In this document: in pieces, positions 11,021 through 20,250 of the stretch
Numbering within the stretch: position 1 is the stretch's first letter
Layout of the letters: each line of letters starts with the position of its first letter
Assembly: GCF_036850765.1 (NCBI RefSeq)
Contig: NC_089491.1
Location: 131,308,266 to 131,372,265 of the forward strand
Source: Saccopteryx bilineata
Lineage: Eukaryota > Chordata > Mammalia > Chiroptera > Emballonuridae
Length of the DNA: 64,000 nt
Direction of reading: 5' to 3'
Notes under the pieces: model-generated
The model's input: only the letters and a program-made list of their open reading frames with translations
What the model was told of the DNA's origin: nothing
Database searches by the model: none
Translations under genes and position numbers: made by a program

Positions 11021-11650
11021 CCTCACACATGTATTATAGTGCACTGGCATCTTTTGTTCAGATTCAAGCATTCTCTCCATTGATTCCATTCTACTGCCCA
11101 CCTGACCGGAACTTGAAAGAGAAGTTAGAGAAAAGACAGAGGATGATTTTCATATTGAAGGACAAGTACAGCAAATGCATCTACTCTGGAAATAAATCAG
11201 AGAAGTATCCAGTAAAGAGGTGTATTATTAAACCTGCTACCTACCATACTGACTAACTGATGCTTAGTACAGCTGGGAAAGCTCTGGGAGCTCGTATCTT
11301 AGCGTCGTGGAGTGTGGGAGCTCCCATCACTCAGAGGCTGAAGGATGCTCGAATGGAGAGTGGAGGAAATAAGCATTGATAGCATCAATGCTCTGGCTAC
11401 TGCTGCTCCGGAAGGAATGAGAAAGCCAGGGAAAGCAGGTGCTGCCTCTGGAAGTCCAGGGTGGGGGTGGGGTGGCGCGTGCACTAAAAAGGCAGGGAGG
11501 AGGGGGTAGGGGGAGGGCCCTCCCAGTGTCTGCTGCAGACTGTGTTTTTTGTTCTCTGTTCTCTTTACTTGAAGTCAAGATCTAAAAGTCTGAGTACTGT
11601 CCCACAACTACCTGCCTTGTAAAAATGTGCAAGTATTCTTTTCAGATTAG
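11021..11650. other. Intergenic stretch, nothing recognised
   Basis: Unrecognised sequence. It includes a GC-rich part around 11440-11530 with GGGTGGGG and GGAGGGGG strings. Confidence 0.4.
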
Positions 11651-11722
11651 TGTAAGAGGTTTTTAGGGCTGTCACAACAAAGTACCACACTTGGGTGGCT
11701 TAAACAAAAATTTGTTTTCTCT
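11651..11722 (-). mobile_element. MLT1-type LTR, left piece
   Basis: AGGGCTGTCACAACAAAGTA, CCACACTTGGGTGGCTTAAA and the following AAATTTGTTTTCTC are the reverse-strand end of an MLT1 (MaLR) LTR. The element is interrupted after TCTCT by the provirus and continues at 19873. Confidence 0.8.
11718..11722. repeat. Provirus target-site duplication, left copy
   Basis: TCTCT immediately before the LTR's TG. The same five bases follow the right LTR at 19868-19872. Removing the provirus and one copy restores the expected MLT1 sequence. Confidence 0.85.
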
Positions 11723-12182
11723 TGTAAGGATCAAGAAAAGATCAAATTGTTAAATTCAGGAAAGTGTGCTGGGATTGCCAGAGTGTAGAAGCAGAGACAG
11801 GGAGGTAATGATAGGGACCGTGTAAGGCTAAGAACAAAGGAAGACAAACATTTGCATTCCATTGGTTAGAGACCCTTATCAGAAGTTTATGTTTGAAGTT
11901 CACCAATGAGTTTGACCCAGCCCCTGTTGCTATGCTATGTGCAACTCCCTTAGCGAGTAGGTAACCACCACTTTTGCTTCTGTATTATGCTTGCTTACTT
12001 AGGATATATAAGGGACTAGTTGTAAGCGCCAGGTGCGGTTCCCATTTGCAGATCCTACTGAGTACGGTGTCTCTGGACACCAGGGAATTCGCCCCTGCGC
12101 AGGTGAAACTGGCCAATAAAGTTACATCTATACCTCTGAAAGTCTCTGACATTTTTTTTTTTTATACCTGGTGGATGCTTCA
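11723..12182 (+). repeat. Provirus 5' LTR
   Basis: Starts TG and ends CA. It contains a CCAAT motif (CACCAATGAG), the TATA box GATATATAAGGG near 12003, and AATAAA at 12115-12120. This U3-R-U5 order gives 460 bases. In the 5' copy TATA and poly(A) signals are both intact. Confidence 0.93.
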
Positions 12183-12184
12183 GC

Positions 12185-12202
12185 TGGGGGCTCGCCCGGG
12201 AT
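12185..12202 (+). other. Primer-binding site, proline tRNA
   Basis: TGGGGGCTCGCCCGGGAT begins two bases after the LTR. It matches the proline-tRNA primer site used by many gammaretroviruses with one difference (T to C at the eleventh base). Confidence 0.88.
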
Positions 12203-12250
12203 CTGCCTCAGCACAGTTTTGGGTTGGAGACCAAGGAGATAGCTCGGTAT

Positions 12251-12258
12251 AAGTAAGT
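12251..12258 (+). promoter_or_regulatory. Major splice donor of the provirus leader
   Basis: AA|GTAAGT with GT at 12253-12254 is a near-perfect donor in the leader upstream of gag, in the place expected for making spliced env mRNA. Use of the site is inferred. Confidence 0.6.
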
Positions 12259-12305
12259 ATTCTTTAAGGATCCTTATTTGGTTTCATTTTGGGCTCCGGA
12301 GCATA

Positions 12306-12380
12306 TCACCTGTGGTAGCAGGCAGGACGCTGCTGGTGACCTACCCAGGACTCTCAGAGGCGGGACGCTGCTCTCTGAGA
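12306..12380 (+). promoter_or_regulatory. Candidate packaging signal: two GACG-tetraloop hairpins
   Basis: Hairpin 1: GCAG (12322-12325), loop GACG, CTGC (12330-12333), with TCACC/GGTGA as an outer pairing (12306-12310 with 12335-12339). Hairpin 2: a 12-pair stem from 12352-12363 with 12368-12380, loop GACG at 12364-12367, one bulged T at 12372 and one G-U pair. Tandem GACG-loop hairpins are the hallmark of the gammaretroviral encapsidation core (stem-loops C and D in murine leukemia virus). Their spacing and position between donor and gag agree. Confidence 0.7.
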
Positions 12381-12441
12381 CGAGTTTGAAAATTAGGAAG
12401 TGACCGGTCACATTAGGAAGTCGCTGTGCTGCGCTGCGTAA

Positions 12442-12591
12442 CTGTTGGGCAATTCAATGAGAGGGGGAAATCCAAATGAGAAGCTTGCTTGTGTGTGTTT
12501 AAGTCTGTTTATACTTTTAAGCACGGTAGTTCTTGTGTGGTTTTTCCTTGAGGAAGCAGAAAAGAAGAGGATCCAAACTGAAAGCAGCAAA
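12442..12591 (+). pseudogene. Glyco-Gag-like N-terminal extension in frame with gag
   Basis: The gag frame is open upstream of the gag ATG, back to a TAA at 12439-12441. The first codon after that stop is CTG (12442), and an ATG follows at 12457 in weak context. The 45-50 residue extension has a basic start, then a hydrophobic run of about 22 residues (LACVCLSLFILL...VWFF) and a charged linker (EEAEKKR) before the gag methionine at 12592. Murine leukemia virus makes glyco-Gag from an upstream CUG in exactly this way. That protein is a membrane form of Gag that counters SERINC5 and APOBEC3. Function is inferred from layout only. The downstream gag frame is broken in this copy. Confidence 0.6.
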
Positions 12592-14215
12592 ATGGGTCAA
12601 AAAGAGTCTGTCCCTAATTCCCCACTGGATTGTGTACTAACTAACTTTTCTGACTTTCAGAAACGAGCTCAGGGATATGGCGGACCAGCTCCAGATCGGG
12701 AGACACTCCGCACCCTGAGTCAGCTCGAGTGGCCAACCCTTAACGTTGGCTGGCCCGCTGACGGCACCTTTGATCTTCCTGTTGTGTTTGCTACAAGCTA
12801 TCATATATCAGGTGCCCCACCCAGATCAGTTTTTGTATATAGATGTATGGATTGATATTGCTACCGAGAAGCCAGGGTATATCAAGAAGTGCCTGAGGGA
12901 GAATAAGCGAGAAAAAAGGGCAGTGTGCTTAGCTGCAAGCAATCAGAAGGCAGGACAGAGAAAAAGGGAAAAGAAAGGAAATTCTGAAAAACTTGGGCCC
13001 CCGGAACAGCCCAGTACACCGTCATCTAGACTTTACCCAGTGTTGCTGGGGGCACCAGAAGATCATTTAGACCCAGTGAATTTTTCCCCACCCTATCCGC
13101 GGCAGGAGGAACCTGATTCTTCGAGGCAGGACGAGAAGGGGTTTTTAAGTCCGTCTCACACTCGAGGAGGGGCGGAATACGGGGAGGCAGCAGGTTTGGC
13201 GGGAGTAACCGCCATCTTGCCTTCTTCTTCGGCAGGTTTGGTGGGAGAGACCGCCACCTTGCTTTCTCCTTCAGGTTTGGCTGGAGGAACTGCCATCTTG
13301 CCTTCTTCTTCAGCAGGTTTGGTGGGAAGAACCCAGGAGAACGCGACCATTTTACCGCTCCGGGAGGCCCCGCCGGCACCAGATGCTGGTTCACGGGCGT
13401 CTCCTCGCCTCATTTATGTGCCTTTTTCTACCAGTGACTTGTACAATTGGAAGCGTCAGAACCCTCCCTTTTCTGAGAAACTGCAGGGATTAATATCTTT
13501 GCTTGAGATTGTTTTTAGGACCCACCAGCCAACGTGGGATGATTGTCAACAGGTCTTGCAAACTCTTTTTACTACAGAAGAAAGAAACAGGATAATGAGA
13601 GAAGCAGCAAAGGTTGTTTTAGAGGATGGCGGAACGGATGGGGAAGTTGAGAATGTCCTTCCTAAACAACCCCCGAATTGGGACCCAAATACTTCTGGGG
13701 GAAGGGAGGCACTCTTCCAGTACCGCCGGGCTCTGCTTCGGGGTTTAAAGGCAGCAGCCAGGAGACCTACTAACTTCAGTAAGGTAAGTGAGGTTATTCA
13801 GGGAAGGGAAGAGTCCCCCGCTGCATTTTTGGAGCGGCTAGTGGAGGCCTACCAGGTTTATACCCCTATAGATCCAGAGGCTGAAGAAAATCGCAGGTTG
13901 GTGAATATAGCCTTTGTGACACAAGCTGCATCAGACATTAGAAGAAAGCTTCAGAAATTAGAGGGATTTGAAGGAGAAAATAGAAGTAAGCTATTAGAAA
14001 TAGCTCAGAAAGTATACGTAAATAGGGATGACCCAGAATTAGGAAGAGCGGCTGTAAAAATCCTCCTTGCCACTCACAAGTCTGAAGGGAAGGGAAAGAA
14101 AGGGCAGCAGCCCCAAGGCAAGGGGAGAGGCCCACCGCAGAAGCAAATAGACGAAGATAGTAGGGGTAACGGGAAAAGCGGTAACTTACCCACAGGCCTC
14201 CGCAAGAATTACTAA
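12592..14215 (+). pseudogene. gag: gag, frameshifted and truncated at the nucleocapsid end
   Basis: Gag polyprotein forms the inner shell of the virion. The ATG at 12592 has a strong context (AAAATGG) and is followed by Gly, as needed for myristoylation. The matrix region reads in frame until about 12790-12815, where the coding frame changes. The rest runs to a stop at 14213. After matrix comes a proline-rich domain with a late-domain-like PPYP (about 13090), a set of repeated peptides (13190-13345), then capsid from about 13400. The major homology region (IQGREESPAAFLERLVEAY) is at about 13797-13853. The basic C-terminus (KGKKGQQPQGKGRG) stops without the CCHC zinc knuckle. Nucleocapsid and most of protease were removed by a deletion near 14150-14205. 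Confidence 0.88.
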
Positions 14216-14345
14216 TTTGGGCCGCGGCACCATCACCCATTCATTTCTAATCATTCCAGACTGTCCTTACCCTCTGTTGGGCTGAGATCTCCTCCAGAAA
14301 CTCCACGCCACCATCACTTTCAAGCAACAAGATAGCAGCTCTCAA
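14205..14345 (+). pseudogene. pro: Protease remnant
   Basis: In a frame one base off gag, the sequence resembles the C-terminal part of a gammaretroviral protease (HSFLIIPDCPYPLLG) and then meets a TGA at about 14283. The region with the catalytic Asp-Thr/Ser-Gly is absent. The join to the gag tail around 14200 marks the deletion seen in gag. Protease would cut Gag and Gag-Pol. This remnant cannot. Confidence 0.75.
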
Positions 14346-14349
14346 GAGA

Positions 14350-17300
14350 ACAGCAAGGGAGGTAGTCTGGAGGTAACGGTGCCCATATCTGAAGAATATT
14401 TGATAGCAGCCCTCCAGGAAGGTAAGGATGAAGCTATCGGGGTCCCAGAGGAGTTACGGAAACAGGTGCCCGGAGTATGGGCAGAAACCAACCCACCAGG
14501 CCTAGTACCGCCCATCAGCCACCTGTCATAGTGCAGTTGCTGAACACCGCTAGGCCAGTGCGGGTAAGGCAATACCCCATACCTGCATGGGCTAAGCAAG
14601 GCATAGCACAGCATTTGCAGCGCTTATTAGCGGCAGGTATCCTCCGGGAATGCCAGTCAGCCTGGAACACACCTTTGCTCCCAGTCCAGAAGCCTGGGAC
14701 CCAGGACTATCGCCCGGTGCAGGATCTGCGAGAAGTAAACGCCCGGGTAGAGACTATTCACCCTACGGTGCCAAATCCCTACACTTTGCTAAGCTCATTG
14801 CCCCCTACTCATATCTATTACTCAGTACTAGATTTGAAGGACGCCTTCTTCTGTATTCCATTAGCCCCCAAGAGCCAGGACATATTTGCTTTCGAATGGA
14901 ATGATCCAGAGAAAGGACTAGTGGGGCAGTATACATGGACCAGGCTTCCCCAAGGGTTCAAGAACTCCCCCACTATCTTTAATGATGCTTTGAGCAAGGA
15001 CTTGCAGGGGTTTCGAGCTGCTCATCCATCAGTTGTACTGCTTCAATATGTAGATGACCTTCTCATTGCTGCAGCAGAGAAGAACAATGTAAAGAGGCCA
15101 CTCTAGACCTACTCCTGGACCTCCAGCAGATGGGGTATCGAGTCTCTGCCAAGAAGGCCCAAATTGTCACCTAAACCATAAGTTATCTTGGGTATAACTT
15201 ACAAGGGGGACAAAGGACATTATCCAGTCGAAGGATTCAGACTGTATTACAAATCCCAGAACCTACTAACAAGAGGCAAGTACGAGAATTTCTGGGAGCA
15301 GTGGGCTATTGCAGACTTTGGATACTAGGGTTCGCCGAACTGGCCAGGCCTCTGCACGAGCTGACTAGGGGAAAGGAAGAACAGTTTATTTGGACAGACA
15401 AGGAAAGGAAAGCTTTCCAGGCATTGAAGGAGGCCCTAGTGGCTGCCCCAGTGTTGGCCTTGCCAGACATGGCCAAACCCTTTCAACTGTACATTGCTGA
15501 AAAGAGAGGGGTAGCATTAGGAATCCTCAGCCAAGAGCTTGGGCCATGGAAGAGGCCTGTAGCATACTTGTCCAAAAAGCTAGATCCCGTAGCGTCTGGC
15601 TGGCCAACTTGCCTGAGGGCACTTGCTGCTACCTCAACCCTAGTCAAAGAAGCTAATAAACTGACATTGGGTCAGGACCTCCAGATAATTGGAGAACATT
15701 ATTTAGAACAAGTGGTGTGAGCCCCACTGGATAGATGGCTTTCAAACGCTCGCCTGACGCAGTACCAGGCACAGCTATTGAATTCCCCGGCAGTGCAGTT
15801 TTTGAAAACAGCAGCCCTAAACCCTGCCACCTTGCTAGCTTTGCCAGACCCAACAGTGGTCCATGATTGCAGACAGATACTGGATACTGTTACAGGGGCT
15901 AGACCAGACCTTCGGGACCAGGCCTATGAGAAGGCAGACCTCACGCTGTTCACTGATGGAAGCAGCTATGTTCGAGATGGACAAAGATGTGCAGGAGCAG
16001 CTGTAACCACCCAGAACAGTGTTTTGTGGCAAAGGGCATTGCCAAAAGGTACGTCTGCGCAGCGAGCAGAGCTAATTGAATTGACACAGGCCCTCCAGAT
16101 AGCCGAGGGCAAAGTGGCCAACATTTACACGGACAGCAGGTATGCCTTTCTCACTGCCCACATTCATGGTGCTTTTTACAAGGAAAGGGGCTTGCTAACA
16201 GCAGGAGGAAAAGAGATTAAAAATAAAACTGAGATCTTGGCACTGCTTGAGGCCATTTGGCTCCCCTCTAAAGTAGCCATAATTCATTGCAAAGGACATA
16301 AAAAAGGGGACTCTCCCATTGTTCAAGGAGACCATTTTGCTGACATGGCTGCCAGAGAAGCTGCGGAAAGAGGGACTGCGGAAAGAGGGACTGCAGACAT
16401 TCTTCCGCTCTTGCCTCAACCCTTGCTGCCTCCAAACCCTAAGTATGCTCCTGAAGAAGAGCAAGAGGGAAGGCAATTAGGGGGTAAAAGAAATAACCAA
16501 GGGTGGATAGAACTTCCTGATGCCAGACTTTACCTACCCCAAGGAGTAATAGGAGAAATTGCAAAGGAGATCCATGCAAGTTCCCATTTAGGGCAAAATA
16601 AGATGGAACAACTAATTAAGAAGTATTATGGGGGACCCCAGATTAGAAATATAGTTCAATCTATAGTTTCTAGATGTAAGGCTCGTGCTAAGGTCAACGC
16701 TATTAATAAGAAGCTTCCCCCTCTAGTTAGGTATAGAGGAAAGTGCCCAGGAGAATTGTGGGAAATAGATTTCATGGAAATGACTCCAGGAAAGGCAGGA
16801 TTCAGGTATCTACTTGTGCTAATAGATACCTTTACAGGATGGACGGAAGCCTTTCCTACCAAGGGTGAAACCGCTTCCACAGTTTGTAAAATTCTATTAA
16901 GAGAGATCATCCCTATATATGGAATCCCTATAGCTATAGGATCTGACAATGGACCAGCTTTCATCTCTAAGATTTCCCAGGAATTAGCTAAGAGGCTAGG
17001 AATTAATTGGAAATTGCATTGCATTTACAGGCCTCAAAGTTCAGGACAAGTAGAAAGAATGAATAGGACTTTGAAAGAAACTTTGATTAAGTTGAAGGAG
17101 GAGACCGGCGAAAACTGGGTAGAATTACTCCCTTTTGCCCTATTCCGGGTTAGATGTACACCTTACATTAATAAGTGGACCCCCTACGAGCTCATGTTTG
17201 GACAACCAGCCCCACTGGTTCCCCAGCTTACCAGGGAGGAAATAGAGGTGTCTAATCGTAACTTCCTCAAGTCCCTACAGGCATTGCAACAGATTCGGAG

Positions 17301-17616
17301 AGAAGTAAGGGAACTGCGGGAGCAAAGGATTGCAGAACCGGGAAGCGACACCCAGAGACCCTCACCACCGGACCCTGGACAGTGGGTATGGATCCTTAAC
17401 CACCGCCGAGGAAACCTAGAACCGCGGTGGCAAGGACTGTTCCAGGTATTACTCAGCACTCCCTCTGCAGTCAAGGTGGCTGAGAAACCTTATTGGATTC
17501 ACCTCTCCCACGTGAAACCCGCTACGCTCAGTGAACAAGAGACTGATCCCAAGCGATGGAGAGTACATACAGAACCCAAGGATCCTTTAAGGTTAAGATT
17601 TTCATCTGTGTCCTAG
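14350..17616 (+). pseudogene. pol: pol: reverse transcriptase, RNase H and integrase, broken
   Basis: Reverse transcriptase carries LPQGF (about 14945) and the catalytic YVDD (15047-15058). RNase H keeps its Asp and Glu residues in TDGSS, AELIE, YTDSR and ADMAA. Integrase keeps D at 16768, D at 16945 and E at 17053, but the second zinc-site cysteine is Arg (codon 16684). Lesions: a frame change near 14510, another near 15070-15088, a TAA at 15172 and a TGA at 15718. From 15721 to 17616 the frame is open through most of RNase H, all of integrase and its C-terminal domain. The end overlaps the start of env in another frame, as in gammaretroviruses. The enzyme copies viral RNA and inserts the DNA. 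This copy is non-functional as a whole. Confidence 0.92.
16361..16390 (+). repeat. 15-base tandem duplication between RNase H and integrase
   Basis: CTGCGGAAAGAGGGA occurs twice head to tail (16361-16375 and 16376-16390). It repeats five residues (AERGT) in frame in the linker region. Confidence 0.9.
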
Positions 17617-19379
17617 GAATACTATTTGAATTTGCTAACAGTGGGTTTGGACCTCCTGTAGACCCTGAAACATTTCTTAGAAAATTATATGGGCTCCCAT
17701 GCGAGTGTAGGGGTGGCACATATAGTGTACCACCTGAGCAATGGACAAGGACAGTAGACTGCACCAATAAGGTAGCCTACCTCACTTATCAATGGTGGAT
17801 ACCTACTCTTATGGATATTAAAACAGACAGACCCTTAAATTCAGGGGGATGGTCACGAGGAACACAAAGTCAGCTACCTACGGGGGGTTTAGAACAATGT
17901 TAGGTCTTTCGTGTAAAGCCTCACAGTATGCCACCAACTGTAGGAAAGGATAAGTTGTGCCCCAGGGAGTGCGAAACCATTTATGATCAAATGCATTCCA
18001 CTTGCTGTCAGGAATTACAAGAATGCATTAAGGGCAATCTGACAGTATATACTGCAATTCTAATAAGAAACAGAGAAGGAAAAGCACCAGATATTGGGAC
18101 AAACCACTATATGCAAGCCTCATGTAGAGGTACAGCGGGAAAACCAGTGTGCTGGACCAGGGAGCTACTGCTGCATATCTCAGATGGGGGTGGGCCTCAA
18201 GATGCAGTACGAAAGTTTCGAGTCCAGAAGAAATTAGAGCAAATACTTGAGAACATGTTCCCTAGAATAGACTATCACCCTCTAACATTGCCTAAGGGCC
18301 GGGATGTTGATTTGGATACCCAAACCTCTGAGATATTGTTAGCTACCTATAAGGCTCTGAACCTTACCAACCCGATTCTGGCTGCTGACTGTTGGCTTTG
18401 TATGACTCTAGGCACACCAATACCTATTGCAATCCCCTCCGCAGTTAATGAATCTGCATTTGCTCTTGTCTTAGGAAATAGAAACTGCAGTGGCAACATT
18501 CCTTTTAGAGTTCAACCCCTAGAGTTTTTCAATGTTTCCTGTGTAATCAGTTACCCACAAAATAATAGTTTAGACATAGATGTTGGATTGGCAGATTTTG
18601 TTAATTGCAGCCGGTTCATCAACTCCAGTTCACCCTTATGTGCAGATACGGGGAAGGTATGGCTATGCGGAGGTAATTTAGCTTTCTCTTATTTACCTGT
18701 GAATTGGACCGGGGTTTGCGTACTAGCAACTTTAATGCCAGATATAGACATCATCCCTGGTGATGAACCCGTTCCTGTTCCCACTTTAGATTACATTAGT
18801 GGACGGCTCAAAAGAGTGGTTACATTAATCCCCCTGTTAGTTGGTCTAGGAGTAACTGGAGCAATAGCATCTGGAACGGCTGGACTAGGGGTAGCCCTTC
18901 ACTCCTATAATAAATTATCACACCAGTTGATCGACGACATCCAATCTGTGTCTCGGTCCATCCAAGACATACAAGATCAATTAGATTCCTTAGCTGAAAT
19001 GGTCCTACAGAATAGGAGAGGTCTAGATTAACTAACTGCAGAGCAAGGGGGAATTTGTCTGGCATTACAGGAGAAATGCTGTTTTTATGTTAACAAATCT
19101 GGAATAGTCATGGATAGAATAAAGAAACTATAGGAGGACTTAGTAAAAAGAAGAAGAGAACTCTTTGAAAGCCCTTTGTGGAGTGGCTTTAATGGAATGT
19201 TGCCATACCTACTTCCCCTCTTAGGTCCGTGTATTGGCTTCCTGTGTCTTATATCCTTGGGCCCTATAATTTTAAATAAACTACTCACTTTCATTAAAGA
19301 GCATATAGATACTGTTAAGTTAATGGTCCTGTCTCAACCCTATACCCTCCTTCCCTCTGATGAAGAATCAAGGGTTTGA
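17556..19379 (+). pseudogene. env: env of RD114/type-D (RDR) type, interrupted by three stops
   Basis: One frame spans about 607 codons without a frameshift but with in-frame stops at 17901 (TAG), 19029 (TAA) and 19131 (TAG). A hydrophobic signal peptide follows the start (KIFICVLGILF). SU has SDGGGPQDAVR (18180-18212), matching the SDGGGXXDXXR receptor-binding motif of the RDR interference group that uses ASCT transporters. It also has CWLC (18390-18401), the SU side of the SU-TM disulfide. The RLKR processing site is at 18804-18815, followed by a hydrophobic, glycine-rich fusion peptide. TM has heptads, a region like the immunosuppressive segment that is split by the 19029 stop, CX6CC at 19056-19082 and a membrane span near 19200-19275. 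Several N-glycosylation sites occur in SU. Env mediates receptor binding and fusion. This copy cannot make full-length protein. Confidence 0.9.
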
Positions 19380-19387
19380 TTATGCCC

Positions 19388-19403
19388 CAACAGGAGTAGG
19401 GAA
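19388..19403 (+). other. Degenerate polypurine tract of the provirus
   Basis: The purine-rich AGGAGTAGGGAA directly precedes the TG of the 3' LTR, where the plus-strand primer would form. Confidence 0.6.
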
Positions 19404-19867
19404 TGTAAGGATCAAGAAAAGATCAAATTGTTAAATTCAGGAAAGTGTGCTGGGATTTCCAGAGTGTAGAAGCAGAGACAGGGAGGTAATGATAGGGACC
19501 GTGTAAGGCTAAGAACAAAGGAAGACAAACATTTGCATTCCATTGGTTAGAGACCCTTATCAGAAGTTTATGTTTGAAGTTCACCAATGAGTTAGACCCA
19601 GCCCCTGTTGCTATGCTATGTGCAACTCCCTTAGCGAGTAGGTAACCGCCACTTTTGCTTCTGTATTATGCTTGCTTACTTAGGATATATAAGGAACTAG
19701 CTGTAAGCGCCAGGCGCGGTTCCCATTTGCAGCTCCTACTGAGTACGGTGTCTCCGGACACCAGGGAATTCGCCCCTGCACAGGTGAAACTGGCCAATTA
19801 AAGTTACATCTATACCTCTGAAAGTCTCTGACATTTTTTTTTTTTTTTATACCCGGTGGATGCGTCA
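19404..19867 (+). repeat. Provirus 3' LTR
   Basis: 464 bases, TG...CA, about 97.6 percent identical to the 5' LTR. The TATA box is kept. The poly(A) hexamer differs: AATTAAA (19796-19802) replaces AATAAA, leaving an ATTAAA variant. The T run near the end is longer than in the 5' LTR. Confidence 0.93.
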
Positions 19868-20176
19868 TCTCTCATTTCTGAAGGCTTACAAGTCTGACAT
19901 CAAGGTGCTGGCTTGGTTGGTTTCTTCTGAGATCACTCTTCTTGTTTTGCAGATGGCTTTTGTCTCCCTGTGTCTTCACCTGATCTTCCTCTGGGACTCA
20001 ATCTCCTCTGCTTAAAAGGACCAGTCATATTGGATTAGGGTCTGCTCAGACGATCTCATTCTAACTTGACTACCTCTCTAAAGATCCTCTATCCAAATAC
20101 AGTCACATTCTGAGGTAGTGGGATTAAAATTCCTACATATGAATTTGGGGGAGGGAGAACATAATTCAACCTGTAA
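19868..20176 (-). mobile_element. MLT1-type LTR, right piece (with provirus target copy)
   Basis: Begins with the TCTCT target copy, then continues the LTR interrupted at 11722: TTTCTGAAGGC, GGTTGGTTTCTTCTGAGATC, TTGCAGATGGC, CCAGTCATATTGGATTAGGG, AATACAGTCACATTCTGAGG and ACATAATTCAACCTGTAA, all in reverse-strand MLT1 order. Confidence 0.85.
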
Positions 20177-20250
20177 TAAGTATATATCAAGGAAATCCTA
20201 AAAATTTTGGGTCAAAGATTATGTGTATTTTAAATTAAAAAAATTGCCCA

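Larger units (their letters stand above)
11723..19867 (+). mobile_element. Full-length gammaretrovirus-like endogenous provirus with RDR-type env
   Basis: The order is 5' LTR (11723-12182), proline-tRNA primer site, leader with splice donor and GACG hairpins, gag, remnant of pro, pol, env overlapping the end of pol, polypurine tract and 3' LTR (19404-19867). Length is 8145 bases. The LTRs differ by about eleven substitutions plus small indels, roughly 2.4 percent. If bat neutral change is near 2.2-2.5 substitutions per billion years per site, integration was about five million years ago (inference). gag and pol resemble gammaretroviruses, while env has features of the RD114/type-D interference group. 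REV-like or RD114-like viruses are the closest kind I can suggest. Every gene is interrupted, so this copy cannot make a complete virus. Confidence 0.93.

Noticed and set aside
17928..19031. A domesticated, functional env (syncytin-like) gene
   Set aside because: The frame lacks the signal peptide upstream of 17901 and ends before the membrane span. Nothing in the sequence shows selection to keep it.
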